Shown here in pieces: positions 33,187 through 42,742 of a stretch of DNA of 64,000 nt; position 1 is the stretch's first letter, and each line of letters starts with the position of its first letter. Where the stretch lies: assembly GCF_945277285.1 (NCBI RefSeq), contig NZ_CALYPR010000001.1:1-64000 (forward strand). The letters are read 5' to 3'. The position numbers and the translations under genes were made by a program. This DNA is from an uncultured Bartonella sp. (GTDB lineage Bacteria > Pseudomonadota > Alphaproteobacteria > Rhizobiales > Rhizobiaceae). The notes under the pieces are model-generated. The model was not told the origin of the DNA. It searched no databases and saw nothing but the letters and a program-made list of their open reading frames with translations.

Positions 33187-34032
33187 AATTTTCGGCATAT
33201 GGCCGTTCAATCCGGCCTTTGCAATAAGGATATAATGGCGAATTGGCGAAGGTGTAACGTATTCTTTAAAACAACGAATTCCCTTTTGTTCAATTTGTTT
33301 TAAAGCATCAGGCACAATCGCGAGTGGCAGAAAGGCTGGCCACACGCTTTTTGGCAAGTCTTTATAAGATTCGAAAAAAAGCTGATAATGTTTACGCGTT
33401 AAAGCAATTGCTGCGCCCAACAGCTTTTCTTCTTGATTGTGAGCTGTCACTTGCGACGATTGAATGAAATCATCCGGATTTGATTCAATCATGTTGGCTG
33501 GAAAATAATGTTGTCCTTTTGCTTTTATCGCGGGCAGTGTTCGTAAAATTCCACAAAGTGCTTGCGCAACTCCACCATGACCGGTTGTTTCTGTCGTTTG
33601 TCTCGCTGCATCTTTATCAAGTATCTGACAGGAAAGTTGCAATAGGGCACTTGCTGTTTCCCCGCAATAGCCTTCCAGACTGGCAATGTTTGGCATCTTA
33701 TCATTATAAAGATCAAAAACACGAGCATCGCAATAACGTAAAAACGCCGCTTTGGGTAAATCATATTGGTAAATGGAAGAAAGCAGCGCGCTTAATACAG
33801 GGTTTCCTTCTCCCGACTTGCTCGACTCAATCGCATCACGCCACCAGCGCAGACGAATCTCGCCAATCATCGGCTCTCGTACAGTTTCAGCAATATGGGC
33901 AATTTCAACATTGAATGCATACAGGCTTGCTAGTGGACCACGACATTTTTTTGGCGCAAACAAAACCGTCAGATAACGATCCCGATCGCTCTCTCTTAAC
34001 AGTTTCAAGCAAAAAGCATCGTTTCTATTCAT
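33181..34032 (-). CDS. Squalene/phytoene synthase-like protein, NDUFAF6-type
   Basis: 283 residues with the squalene/phytoene synthase fold signatures YAFNVEIAH and LRWWRDAIE. Neither aspartate-rich DxxxD metal motif of true synthases is present: the two sites read FNVEIAHIAETV and AQALCGILRTLP. This matches the catalytically altered group that includes mitochondrial NDUFAF6, a complex I assembly factor. It overlaps by four bases (ATGA) the upstream gene, a homologue of NDUFAF3, another complex I assembly factor. I infer a role in NADH dehydrogenase assembly, not carotenoid or hopanoid synthesis; no carotenoid genes are nearby. Confidence 0.78.
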   Translation of the reverse strand: MNRNDAFCLKLLRESDRDRYLTVLFAPKKCRGPLASLYAFNVEIAHIAETVREPMIGEIRLRWWRDAIESSKSGEGNPVLSALLSSIYQYDLPKAAFLRYCDARVFDLYNDKMPNIASLEGYCGETASALLQLSCQILDKDAARQTTETTGHGGVAQALCGILRTLPAIKAKGQHYFPANMIESNPDDFIQSSQVTAHNQEEKLLGAAIALTRKHYQLFFESYKDLPKSVWPAFLPLAIVPDALKQIEQKGIRCFKEYVTPSPIRHYILIAKAGLNGHMPKIS

Positions 34033-34415
34033 TCCACAGCATAAAGAAGTGCGGCAACTGCTCGATCTTCCGCAAGTAAAACATTAAAAGTGCGCACAGC
34101 CGCACCGGTGCTCATAGTATCGGTTGAAATATGTTTCTGGTGTAAAACAGTTCTCAATTTTTCCGGCAGCCGCAAGAGTTCATTTCCCGTACCGACTAGA
34201 AACACTTCTATTTTATCGGCTTCGTCAAGGACATGTTTTATATCCTCCATTGTTGGCAAGGGCGAGGCCATTTCAAGCCCATAAATCCCAGACGGCACAC
34301 AAACAATCGAACCGCGATGGGACATATCAGCAAATCGAAAACCGCCATTTCCGTAAGCATCAATCGGCGCACGCCCAGGGTAATGAGCCTCTTTCATCTT
34401 GATTGCATCAGACAT
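34029..34415 (-). CDS. Mth938-like (DUF498) protein, NDUFAF3-type
   Basis: 128 residues with the Mth938 landmarks YGNGGFRFADMSHRGSIVCVPSGI, VEVFLVGTGNE-like strand (KIEVFLVGTGNELLRLP) and STGAAVRTFNVLLAEDRAVAALL. The human homologue NDUFAF3 is needed for complex I assembly, and its alphaproteobacterial relatives are known to lie beside secDF, as here (9 bp from the secDF stop). Its stop overlaps the start of the NDUFAF6-type gene, so the two are translationally coupled. Confidence 0.85.
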   Translation of the reverse strand: MSDAIKMKEAHYPGRAPIDAYGNGGFRFADMSHRGSIVCVPSGIYGLEMASPLPTMEDIKHVLDEADKIEVFLVGTGNELLRLPEKLRTVLHQKHISTDTMSTGAAVRTFNVLLAEDRAVAALLYAVE

Positions 34416-34424
34416 TATAAACCT

Positions 34425-36662
34425 TTAACGCAAACCAGCTTCCGGCTTCACTTTCAAAAGCACAAGAAGCGGTCCTGCTATAAATATCGACGAATATGTA
34501 CCGATAACTATACCAATGAGCAGCACAGAAGCAAAATCTTTCATATCGGCACCGCCAAAATAATAGAGCGGGATATGGGCTATCAGAGTTGCAAGCGATG
34601 TTAAAATTGTACGTGACAAAGTGCGGTTGATTGCAATATCGACCAGACTTCGCATGTCAATATTGCCGCGTTTTTTGAGCAGCGAACGCACGCGGTCATA
34701 GACAACGATGGTATCGTTTAGCGAATAACCGATGATCGCAAGCAGCGCAGCAATACTCCAAAGGTTGAACTGCCATTGGAAAAGCAAGAAAATACCGACG
34801 AGTATGATAATATCATGCACCGTTGTCAAAACCGCGCCAATAGCAAACTGCCAACGGAAGCGCCACAATACATAGACAAAGATAGCAAGCAGCGACACAA
34901 TAATTGCCAAAGCGCTGACACGGCTTAACTCGGATGAAACCGTCGGGCCAACGATATCGAGGCGTTGAAGTGTATAGTCGCTTCCGAATTCGCCTCTCAG
35001 CTTTACCGCAACCGTCTGTTCTGCATCTTCGCCATTTCCCTGACTCGCAATGGTAAGTTCGGCCACTGACGGTTTTTTGGTTGGAGAAACGGTAACCCCG
35101 CCAATATTGAGCTCGGTTACCCGCGAAGCAATGTCATAAACATCAGCCTTGCCATTTTTTGCCTCGAGAACAGCAAGCGAACCACCGGAAAAATCAATGC
35201 CATAGTTGATACCGGCCGTCACATAAAGACTGCCCGTCAAAACAATCAACAAGGTTGACAACACCAAAGTTATTTTACCGAGCTTCATGAAGCGAATGCT
35301 GGTGTTGGGTGGAATAATACGGATGATCCGTTGAGGAATTTCACGCGGATGAAATGTCCTAATCCACCAGCTGATCATCATCCGCGTAAAAGTAAGTGTG
35401 GTGAAAAGCGATGTCAGAATTCCGATAGTGACGGTGAGTGCAAAACCATGAATAGGCCCCGTTCCCAACATAAAGAGGACAAATGCAGCAATAAAGGTTG
35501 TCACATTGGCGTCAATAATTGTGCCCATTGCTCCAGAAAAACCGGCCTCTACAGCTTGGGTCACCGAATAATTGTTGCGCCGCGCCTCGCGGATTCTTTC
35601 ATAAATCAATATGTTGGCATCAACCGACACACCGATAATCAGAACAAGACCAGCAAAGCCGGCAAGTGTCAGCGGCGTTCCGATAATACTCAAAATAGCA
35701 ATCAACATTAAAAGATTAGTACCAAGTGCAATATCGGCGGTCACACCCAAAAGGCCGTAAGATAAAATCATGAAAACGGCTACAACAATCAGTGCCCCGA
35801 AGGCAGCGTGGAGCCCGGCTTTTGCATAGGCTGTTCCAAGATCACCACCGATTGTCCTTTCTTCAATAAAGGTAAGATCGGTCGGCAATGGTCCTGTTGT
35901 CAAAACAGTTTCAAGATTATGAGCAACATCATCCGGCAGAGGGCCAACACGAATATAACCATCATCAATGGGTACAGGAAACCTCATTGCCGCCATGACC
36001 TCATTATCAAACACAATAATCAGACGCTTTTGCGGTGTTTGACGTGTAAAATCAGAAAGTTTCTTCTGCCCTTCACTATCAAGTGTAACAGTCAATACGG
36101 AGCCTTCGCCATTTGCATTTTTTTCTGCATAGGCACCAGCAACATCATCATTGGTAAGAAATGGCTTGTCTTTTAATAAATAGCTTGCCGGCGGATCATC
36201 CATTGAATAGGTGACAATGGTTCCTTCCGGTCGTTTTGCCTTACCTAAGACAACATCATTAACCGAAACAGAAGTATCCTCTTCATAAAGCGAAAGACGG
36301 GCAGTGACACTTACAATATCTTTAAGAAGCTGTACATCAAACAAACCCGGCACTTCGATACGGATTTTGTCACGGCTCTGTTTTGCAATGGAATAATCGT
36401 TAAACTCTGCCGCCCCGATATCAAGCCGACGTTTCATCACATCCATTGTTTGCGCGCGTTCGTCGACTGCATTTTCAGGCAGCTGGACAACAAGTCGCGA
36501 ACCACCCTGTAAATCAATCCCCATGGGGAGATGAAGGGTCGTATAGAACCTCGGTAAATGTTCGAGAATGGCTTGCGGCAAAATATTGGGTAAAGCCAAA
36601 ACAAAGCCGCAAAGCACAACCAGCCAAATCAGAAGCCGTTTCCAGCGTGGAAAATAAAGCAT
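34425..36662 (-). CDS. secDF: Fused protein translocase subunit SecDF
   Basis: SecD and SecF in one chain of about 745 residues. Uses the proton gradient to pull exported proteins through SecYEG. The SecD part (1 to about 440) opens with a membrane helix and MGIDLQGGSRLVVQ, followed by the periplasmic domains and five helices with GLVLIIGVSVDANILIYERIREARR. The SecF part begins near 455 with its own first helix, GIDFSGGSLAVLEAK and LWRFRWQFAIGAV...GYSLNDTIVVYDRVR. The track start adds MQRKFRGEIGSPL; I use the ATG at 36662 with GGGAG seven bases upstream. Fusion is common in rhizobia. Confidence 0.95.
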   Translation of the reverse strand: MLYFPRWKRLLIWLVVLCGFVLALPNILPQAILEHLPRFYTTLHLPMGIDLQGGSRLVVQLPENAVDERAQTMDVMKRRLDIGAAEFNDYSIAKQSRDKIRIEVPGLFDVQLLKDIVSVTARLSLYEEDTSVSVNDVVLGKAKRPEGTIVTYSMDDPPASYLLKDKPFLTNDDVAGAYAEKNANGEGSVLTVTLDSEGQKKLSDFTRQTPQKRLIIVFDNEVMAAMRFPVPIDDGYIRVGPLPDDVAHNLETVLTTGPLPTDLTFIEERTIGGDLGTAYAKAGLHAAFGALIVVAVFMILSYGLLGVTADIALGTNLLMLIAILSIIGTPLTLAGFAGLVLIIGVSVDANILIYERIREARRNNYSVTQAVEAGFSGAMGTIIDANVTTFIAAFVLFMLGTGPIHGFALTVTIGILTSLFTTLTFTRMMISWWIRTFHPREIPQRIIRIIPPNTSIRFMKLGKITLVLSTLLIVLTGSLYVTAGINYGIDFSGGSLAVLEAKNGKADVYDIASRVTELNIGGVTVSPTKKPSVAELTIASQGNGEDAEQTVAVKLRGEFGSDYTLQRLDIVGPTVSSELSRVSALAIIVSLLAIFVYVLWRFRWQFAIGAVLTTVHDIIILVGIFLLFQWQFNLWSIAALLAIIGYSLNDTIVVYDRVRSLLKKRGNIDMRSLVDIAINRTLSRTILTSLATLIAHIPLYYFGGADMKDFASVLLIGIVIGTYSSIFIAGPLLVLLKVKPEAGLR

Positions 36663-36817
36663 GAGCGGACTCCCGATTTCACCTCGAAACTTGCGTTGCA
36701 AAAAACAAGTTTAATGCGGCTTAAAACCACCTGTCCAACAAAAAACGTACTTCAGCCAAATTGCACTTATTGTCAGACAAGGAACAATTGAAAAATGCGA
36801 ATTCCGATAAGAATCAT

Positions 36818-36840
36818 TGATTCCCGTATAACGGGAATCA
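36818..36840. terminator. Strong hairpin between yajC and secDF
   Basis: Perfect 10-bp inverted repeat TGATTCCCGT/ACGGGAATCA around ATA. The T-tract (ATTTTT) lies on the plus strand side, whereas both flanking genes read the other way. It may attenuate yajC-secDF transcription, act on antisense transcripts, or stabilise the yajC mRNA end. Confidence 0.45.
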
Positions 36841-36886
36841 TTTTTAGCAAACTTCAATAAAACTTCAAATATTCGTTTTTATACGG

Positions 36887-37414
36887 TCAAGCTCCGGTCT
36901 TTTCGTCTTTTACCGCATTTTCTGCCTTATGTTCAGCGCTTTGGGCTTCGCCATCGTCTGCTTCATCAGCTTTTTGATCACCAACTTTTGCCTTTTCAGC
37001 CCCTTCACCGCTTACTTTTCCGGCTTTTGCAGAAGACTTTTTGCCTTTTTTCGATTTTTCAACCGGTTTGGACTTTGCGTCTTTAACAGGCTCGCCTTTA
37101 GCCTGGACAGTTAGAATTTTAGAACGCAAAACACGGACACGGGTGTTTTCCGCAATTTCTACTTCAACTTCGCCGGTTATGTCGCCAATAACCTTTGTAA
37201 CACGACCAATCAGGCCACCTTCAGTAATAACAGTGTCGCCGCGACGGACGGCATTTAGCATCTCCTGACGCTGTTTTGCCTGATTGCGTTGAGGGCGGAT
37301 AATCAGAAAATACATGATAACAAAAATTAAAATAAAAGGTGCAAACGTCATCAATGTTGACATTTGTTCCCCTGAACCACCAGCTGCCTGAGCGTAAGCG
37401 TTGGTAATAAACAT
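36887..37414 (-). CDS. yajC: Preprotein translocase subunit YajC
   Basis: 175 residues. The N-terminal membrane helix (about 21-41, FAPFILIFVIMYFLIIRPQ) and RRGDTVITEGGLIGRVTKV identify YajC, which associates with SecDF at the Sec channel. Beyond residue 105 there is an extra 70-residue tail rich in Lys, Ala and Glu (KSKKGKKSSAKAGK, then acidic), which typical YajC proteins of about 110 residues lack. It lies upstream of secDF as usual. Divergent from the DUF815 ATPase. Confidence 0.93.
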   Translation of the reverse strand: MFITNAYAQAAGGSGEQMSTLMTFAPFILIFVIMYFLIIRPQRNQAKQRQEMLNAVRRGDTVITEGGLIGRVTKVIGDITGEVEVEIAENTRVRVLRSKILTVQAKGEPVKDAKSKPVEKSKKGKKSSAKAGKVSGEGAEKAKVGDQKADEADDGEAQSAEHKAENAVKDEKTGA

Positions 37415-37655
37415 TAACGATCTCCTAGTCTTTGATAGCGGGTTTTCCCGTTTGGACTGTTCTCTTCAATTAATAAGTCAAACCTGACATTTATGAGCAA
37501 AGCTCAATCAACCGTTGTCCACGGTTCGAATTCATATTTAGGCATTAAAGCTTTGGTCTCAAGAACGCAACCGACAAAGCTTTACGGAAGAAAAATTTTG
37601 GTTTTATTTTATCACATGATAAAGACATACGGTTACTTATCGGCGGAACCCACAA

Positions 37656-38522
37656 ATGAATGATAAAATTCTTAACCAGAAACTTGATCGCCTTATTGAT
37701 ATTCTTTCCCGTATGGCGCCTCCAGAAGTTGTTCCTTTCAATTTGGACCAATGTGATTGTTTTGTATGGAATCCGGACAAACTTTCGCTCATTCCGGTAA
37801 ATCACGTGAACAGGATTGATATTGATCTTATCAAAGGTGTCGAAAAAGCCCGCGATGCACTTATTGAAAATACCCGTCATTTTGCTGACGGCTTGCCTGC
37901 CAACAATGTTCTTCTTTGGGGGGCGCGCGGAATGGGAAAATCTTCTTTGGTAAAATCGGTTCAGGCCGCCATAAACAAGGAAAATTCCGACAAACTTCCA
38001 TTAAAACTCATTGAAATTCACCGCGAGGACATCGGGTCATTGCCGGTATTATTAAACGGGGTCAAACAAACACCCTACCGGACAATTCTCTTTTGCGATG
38101 ATCTTTCTTTCGATCACGACGACACTTCCTATAAATCGCTCAAGGCCGCACTTGATGGTGGTGTTGAAGGACGGCCGGAAAATGTTGTTTTCTATGCAAC
38201 GTCAAACCGTCGCCATTTGATGCCACGCGAAATGATCGATAATGAACAATCGACAGCCGTTAACCCTTCCGAAGCCATCGAGGAAAAGGTTTCGCTTTCC
38301 GATCGTTTCGGTTTATGGCTGGGTTTTCATAAATGCGGACAGGATGAATATCTTGATATGATCGATGGTTACGTTCATCATTACGACCTTCTGGGCGAGC
38401 CTTTGGACAAAATTCATCGTGACGCGCTGGAGTGGGCAACAACACGTGGCAACCGTTCCGGCCGTGTTGCGTGGCAGTTCATCCTTGAACTTGCCGGTCG
38501 TTTGGGTAAAAAGCTCAATTAA
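37656..38522 (+). CDS. DUF815-family AAA+ ATPase
   Basis: 288 residues. Walker A is LLWGARGMGKSSL (near 90) and Walker B-like LFCDDLSFDHDD (near 150), followed by a sensor-1 strand NVVFYATSNRRHLMPREM and an SLSDRFGLWLGFHK region. This is the signature of DUF815 proteins, soluble P-loop ATPases found beside yajC-secDF across alphaproteobacteria. The function is not known. No signal peptide or membrane helix. It is divergent from yajC with 240 bp between and ends in a bidirectional terminator. Confidence 0.85.
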   Translation: MNDKILNQKLDRLIDILSRMAPPEVVPFNLDQCDCFVWNPDKLSLIPVNHVNRIDIDLIKGVEKARDALIENTRHFADGLPANNVLLWGARGMGKSSLVKSVQAAINKENSDKLPLKLIEIHREDIGSLPVLLNGVKQTPYRTILFCDDLSFDHDDTSYKSLKAALDGGVEGRPENVVFYATSNRRHLMPREMIDNEQSTAVNPSEAIEEKVSLSDRFGLWLGFHKCGQDEYLDMIDGYVHHYDLLGEPLDKIHRDALEWATTRGNRSGRVAWQFILELAGRLGKKLN

Positions 38523-38547
38523 GCAGAAAGATCAGTTATCAAATAAC

Positions 38548-38577
38548 AAAAAAGCCGGAACATTCACCGGCTTTTTT
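38548..38577. terminator. Bidirectional intrinsic terminator
   Basis: Perfect 11-bp stem AAAAAAGCCGG/CCGGCTTTTTT with an 8-nt loop and T-tracts on both strands. It sits between the convergent DUF815 ATPase and M23 lipoprotein genes and can serve both. Confidence 0.9.
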
Positions 38578-38606
38578 TTCACGATAGTTCAAGTAAAACG
38601 ACCTTA

Positions 38607-39773
38607 TCAGTTTTCCAGATATTTAATCGGGTTGACCGGGGTTGAATTTTTGCGCACCTCGAAGTGAACACGTGGTGTGGATGCGTTACCGGACATGCCG
38701 GATTTGGCTATTTCATCGCCACGGCGAACTTTTTGTCCACGTTGCACCAAAATTTTACTGTTATGCCCGTAGACCGTTACAATATTGTTTTCATGACGGA
38801 TGAGAACAGTATTGCCAAACTCTTTCAAACCGTCACCGGCATAAATGACGACACCGTTTTCTGCCGCTTTAACCGACGATCCCTCCGGTGCCATAATATC
38901 GATACCATCATTGGTGCTTGACCCTTCTTTCTGGCCAAAGCTCGAAAGAATCCGCCCTTGGGTAGGCCAACGCATTTTGGAAATGCCGGTCGCTTGCGGC
39001 GCAACAACAGCAACATTTTCGGCCTGATTGATTGTTGTATCTCTTCCCTTTGCAACCGCTGGCTCGGCATTAGGCTTTGCCGTTTCGCTTTGAGCGGGTT
39101 TTGCCGGCTCTGTAACCGGTTGTGCCGCTGCCTGCTGGCTTGCTGGCGGTGTTGTGATCTGTTTTGTTTCCGGCTGGATTGGTGCAACAGTTTTCGGTGT
39201 GGTTATTGCAGAAGCCACCTCTGTTGTGTGACCGCCCGGAACAATCAACGATTGGCCAACACGGATAGCACCATTGGTCAGGCCATTTGCACTTTTAAGT
39301 GATTCGACGCTTGCACCGGTTTTTCGGGAAACACTATAAAGAGTGTCTCCACTTTGAACGATATAGCTACCACTTTTCTTGGCTGTTCCAGCATTTGAGC
39401 CGGACGCGGATGAAGATGACATTTGTCCGAGATTATGTGGTGGTGTTCCCATTACCTGACCGGCCGAAGCGACTTGTGTTGGTTGGGGAGCAGGAGAACT
39501 ATAGCTTGGCTGGGGTTGCGATGCCTGATAAGATGGCTGGCCAGAAACTGGTGGCAGATCGCTACTCTGGATAGAGCCGGAGGATTGCGGCATCTGCTGA
39601 TAGCCAGCCTGTTTGTTGATCGTCTGTTGCTGGTTGGAGGTTGCGCCCGTATAAAAACTATCGGTAAAACGTTGGGTACCGGAACTGCATCCTGTGGCAA
39701 AACCAGCTAGGATGAACAATGCCGCTGTTTGAAGATAGCGGTGCGAAGCTTTACTCATTATTTTGAAACGCAT
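38607..39773 (-). CDS. LysM/M23 lipoprotein, degenerate LytM (NlpD-like)
   Basis: 388 residues. A lipoprotein signal with lipobox FATGC (lipid-modified Cys near 28) precedes a Ser/Gln/Pro-rich linker, a LysM peptidoglycan-binding domain (about 135-180, YIVQSGDTLYSVSRKTGASVE) and a C-terminal M23/LytM domain (about 275-388). Zinc ligands look lost: the first-His site reads NDGIDIMAP instead of H-x-G-x-D, and the H-x-H site reads VHFEV. As with E. coli NlpD and EnvC, it probably activates amidases in cell separation rather than cutting peptidoglycan. It follows pcm and surE, as nlpD does in gammaproteobacteria. Confidence 0.9.
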   Translation of the reverse strand: MRFKIMSKASHRYLQTAALFILAGFATGCSSGTQRFTDSFYTGATSNQQQTINKQAGYQQMPQSSGSIQSSDLPPVSGQPSYQASQPQPSYSSPAPQPTQVASAGQVMGTPPHNLGQMSSSSASGSNAGTAKKSGSYIVQSGDTLYSVSRKTGASVESLKSANGLTNGAIRVGQSLIVPGGHTTEVASAITTPKTVAPIQPETKQITTPPASQQAAAQPVTEPAKPAQSETAKPNAEPAVAKGRDTTINQAENVAVVAPQATGISKMRWPTQGRILSSFGQKEGSSTNDGIDIMAPEGSSVKAAENGVVIYAGDGLKEFGNTVLIRHENNIVTVYGHNSKILVQRGQKVRRGDEIAKSGMSGNASTPRVHFEVRKNSTPVNPIKYLEN

Positions 39774-39950
39774 GTTTTCTGTCCATTTACCCGATACTCA
39801 ACTATAGCCATTAAATCGTGTTAATGTTACTCGACGGTTAAAATTTCAATTTTTAATAAAAAAAAGTTGACCATCAAAAATACAATTGTTTTGCTAGAAA
39901 AGGCTTATCTCCTTTCCCTTTATATAGTTTTCAATTGGTTGGACCAAAAT

Positions 39951-40610
39951 CTATAAAATCGCTGCAACGCCTTCTATGAAAGGTTGATAGCGCACCCTGA
40001 ACATATCTGTCCGTTCAAAACGGCTTCCGGTTTTGCGATAACGCACCACCATTTGCTCATCTTCATCCGGGCCGATAGCCTGAATGAGTATGCCATTTGT
40101 GGCTAATAATTCCAAAAATTCTTGCGGTTGTCTGTTCATCGAGGGCCAAATCAGAATCCGGTCATATGGCCCTGATCCCGACAAGGTCCTGCTGCCATCC
40201 ATTTGCCGCAAAACAATGTTTTCTATCTCCAGTGCACGAAAACGTTGGCGCGCGATATCACACAATGTCTTATAACGTTCAATCGTTGTCACTCTTCCAG
40301 CCAGTCTGGCAATAACTGCTGCTGTAAAACCCGAGCCGGTACCAATTTCGAGCACACGGTGTTTTTTTTCCAATGCCAAGGCTGAAAGAATATAAAGCTG
40401 TTCTTCCAGCCGTTCGATATATTCCCCACATTCTATCGGGATAACCTTGTTGTCATAGGCACTATTGGAAAAAGCTACAGAGACAAAAGCCCTTCGCGGG
40501 GTACGCTCCAGCGCAGAAAACAGTGCCATATCGTCAAGCCCCCTGCCCCGCATTTTAAGGACAAGGCTCACCAGTTCCTCTCGCTCTGATAAAGGGGGGG
40601 ACGATTCCAT
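39951..40610 (-). CDS. pcm: Protein-L-isoaspartate O-methyltransferase
   Basis: Repairs damaged L-isoaspartyl residues using S-adenosylmethionine. 219 residues with PCMT motifs: RRAFV at the start, IECGEYIERLEEQLYILSAL, the SAM-binding VLEIGTGSGFTAAVIARL and TTIERYKTL. The track begins at a TTG at 40628 inside surE; I use the ATG at 40610, four bases after the surE stop, with GGAGGA upstream within the surE end. The canonical early Ser-x-Pro motif is replaced by IPIECGEY. Coupled to surE as in many bacteria. Confidence 0.88.
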   Translation of the reverse strand: MESSPPLSEREELVSLVLKMRGRGLDDMALFSALERTPRRAFVSVAFSNSAYDNKVIPIECGEYIERLEEQLYILSALALEKKHRVLEIGTGSGFTAAVIARLAGRVTTIERYKTLCDIARQRFRALEIENIVLRQMDGSRTLSGSGPYDRILIWPSMNRQPQEFLELLATNGILIQAIGPDEDEQMVVRYRKTGSRFERTDMFRVRYQPFIEGVAAIL

Positions 40611-40614
40611 CAGC

Positions 40615-41379
40615 CTATTTTCCTCCAAGAGCTATTTCTAATTCACCAAGCACGCTATAGGCGGTGAGGTCAAGTTGAATGGGGGTAACCGAAACGGCCT
40701 TGTTTTGCAGTACATCAATATCTGCATTCTGGTTATTTTTGCCCTGCCCTCTGCTGAAGTGCATCCAGTAATAGGGAAGACCGCGACCGTCTGCCCTCTT
40801 GTCAATCAGGATGTTGTGTCCTCTTACCCCAAGTGGTGCAACGCGAATTCCCGTAATTTCTTGTGCCCGACATGCCGGAAAATTGACATTCAGCATGATG
40901 CCTTCCGGGAGTGGAACTTTAACAAGCTTTTTCAAAATATCGGGTGCGAGTGTTGAAACGGTATTCCACGGAATATTATGCCGGTCACTTTCAGGCACAA
41001 ACTCTTGCGACAAGGCAATAGAACGTATGCCTTGCATCATTCCTTCAACGGCACCCGCAACAGTTCCGGAATAGCTGACATCATCAGCAAGATTGCCACC
41101 TGCATTGACACCGGAAAGCACCAGATCCGGCGGTTCCGGAAGAATATGCTTAACCGCCATAATGACACAATCAGTCGGCGTGCCTTTGAGCGCAAAATGC
41201 TTTTCATCGATCTGGCGTAATCGCAATGGTTCAGAAATGGTTAGTGAATGCGATACACCACTTTGATCTTCTTCAGGGGCAACCACCCAAATATCATCTG
41301 TTAGCTGACGGGCAATCTTTTCCAGAACAGTCAACCCTTCGGCATGGATACCATCGTCATTGGTTAGTAAAATACGCAT
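40615..41379 (-). CDS. surE: 5'-/3'-nucleotidase SurE
   Basis: Metal-dependent nucleoside monophosphate phosphatase linked to stationary-phase survival. 254 residues. The metal site is [13 protein letters not shown] (Asp8, Asp9), followed by SGVSHS for Ser39-type ligand and [22 protein letters not shown] with the conserved Asn. Length is normal. serS lies 24 bp upstream and pcm follows at once. Confidence 0.95.
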   Translation of the reverse strand: MRILLTNDDGIHAEGLTVLEKIARQLTDDIWVVAPEEDQSGVSHSLTISEPLRLRQIDEKHFALKGTPTDCVIMAVKHILPEPPDLVLSGVNAGGNLADDVSYSGTVAGAVEGMMQGIRSIALSQEFVPESDRHNIPWNTVSTLAPDILKKLVKVPLPEGIMLNVNFPACRAQEITGIRVAPLGVRGHNILIDKRADGRGLPYYWMHFSRGQGKNNQNADIDVLQNKAVSVTPIQLDLTAYSVLGELEIALGGK

Positions 41380-41403
41380 TATGTTGAAGTTCCTTGACTA
41401 GAA

Positions 41404-42681
41404 TTAAGCTTCGATCCGTTCCATCCCGCCCATATAGGGGCGCAAAACCTCCGGAATGACAACCGAACCATCTTCCTGTTGATAATTTTCCATCACCGCA
41501 ATCAAACAACGGCCAACGGCAACGCCCGATCCGTTAAGTGTATGGACAAAACGAGGCGACTTTTCGCCGTCCTTGCGATAGCGTGCATTCATTCGCCGCC
41601 CCTGAAAATCACCACACACAGAACAACTCGATATTTCACGATAGGTATTCTGCCCAGGCAACCACACTTCCAAATCATAGGTTTTGCGCGAGCTAAACCC
41701 CATATCACCGGTGCATAGAGTGATTGTCCGGAACGGAAGCCCAAGCCGCTTCAGGATATCCTCGGCACAACCAGTCATACGTTCCAATTCTGCCAGTGAA
41801 CTATCCTCATCGGTAATTGATACCATTTCAACTTTCCAGAATTGGTGTTGGCGCAACATACCACGTGTATCGCGGCCAGCCGCCCCAGCTTCCGAACGGA
41901 AACACGGTGTTAACGCTGTAACACGGATTGGCAATTTTTTGGCGTCAAGAATATCTCCGGCAACCAGATTGGTCAGCGGCACTTCGGCTGTTGGAATGAG
42001 CCAGCGCCCATCCGTTGTTTCAAACAGATCTTCAGCAAATTTAGGCAATTGTGCTGTGCCGAAAAGTGCACTGTCACGTACCAATACCGGCACCGAAACT
42101 TCACGATAGCCATGTTCCAATGTATGGACATCAATCATAAACTGGCCAAGCGCCCGTTCAAGACGGGCAAGCTTACCGGAAAGTACTGTAAAACGTGCAC
42201 CTGAAAGTTTGACCGCCCGGTCAAAATCCATTTGGCCTAATTTTTCGCCGATTTCAAAATGCTGTTTTGGTTTGAAGGGAAAAACCGGTGGTGTGCCGAC
42301 CTTGTAGCGTTCAACATTATCACGTTCATCGCGCCCGACAGGCACGTCATCAAGTGGTATATTAGGAATACGGGAAAGCGCATCATCAAGAGCTGAAGTC
42401 AGACTTTTGCCTTTTGCTTCCGCAGTGGACAAGAACGACTTTAAATCTGCCATTTCCTGCTTCAGCTCATCCGCACGTTTACTATCTCCAGCAGCCATTG
42501 CCTGGGCAATTTCTTTCGATGCTGCATTACGCCTTTCCTGAGCAACCTGAACGTGAGACACATGGTTACGCCGCTCAAGATCAAGTGCAATCAATTTCTC
42601 TGCCTGTGGTTCGGCATTGCGTTTTGCCAAGGCTTCATCGAGTTTTTGCGGATTTTCCCGAATCCATTTGATATCAAGCAT
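41404..42681 (-). CDS. serS: Seryl-tRNA synthetase
   Basis: Class II aminoacyl-tRNA synthetase charging tRNA-Ser. 425 residues: an N-terminal coiled-coil arm (about 1-110) and a catalytic core with motif 2 [20 protein letters not shown], the serine pocket [21 protein letters not shown], and motif 3 [19 protein letters not shown]. The first track Met is a TTG; the ATG at 42681 is used. Between tatC and surE, the standard rhizobial position. Confidence 0.97.
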   Translation of the reverse strand: MLDIKWIRENPQKLDEALAKRNAEPQAEKLIALDLERRNHVSHVQVAQERRNAASKEIAQAMAAGDSKRADELKQEMADLKSFLSTAEAKGKSLTSALDDALSRIPNIPLDDVPVGRDERDNVERYKVGTPPVFPFKPKQHFEIGEKLGQMDFDRAVKLSGARFTVLSGKLARLERALGQFMIDVHTLEHGYREVSVPVLVRDSALFGTAQLPKFAEDLFETTDGRWLIPTAEVPLTNLVAGDILDAKKLPIRVTALTPCFRSEAGAAGRDTRGMLRQHQFWKVEMVSITDEDSSLAELERMTGCAEDILKRLGLPFRTITLCTGDMGFSSRKTYDLEVWLPGQNTYREISSCSVCGDFQGRRMNARYRKDGEKSPRFVHTLNGSGVAVGRCLIAVMENYQQEDGSVVIPEVLRPYMGGMERIEA

Positions 42682-42742
42682 CAAGATATTCCTGTATAAA
42701 ATATTAAAATGTCAATTCTGTTCTTAAACCAGAATGGCGTTA

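Noticed and set aside
33181-34032. Phytoene or squalene synthase for carotenoid or hopanoid synthesis
   Set aside because: Both aspartate-rich metal motifs are missing and no carotenoid or hopanoid genes are nearby; the NDUFAF6-like explanation fits better.
37501-37540. GGTTCGAATTC resembling a tRNA T-loop
   Set aside because: No matching acceptor or anticodon stems can be drawn around it.
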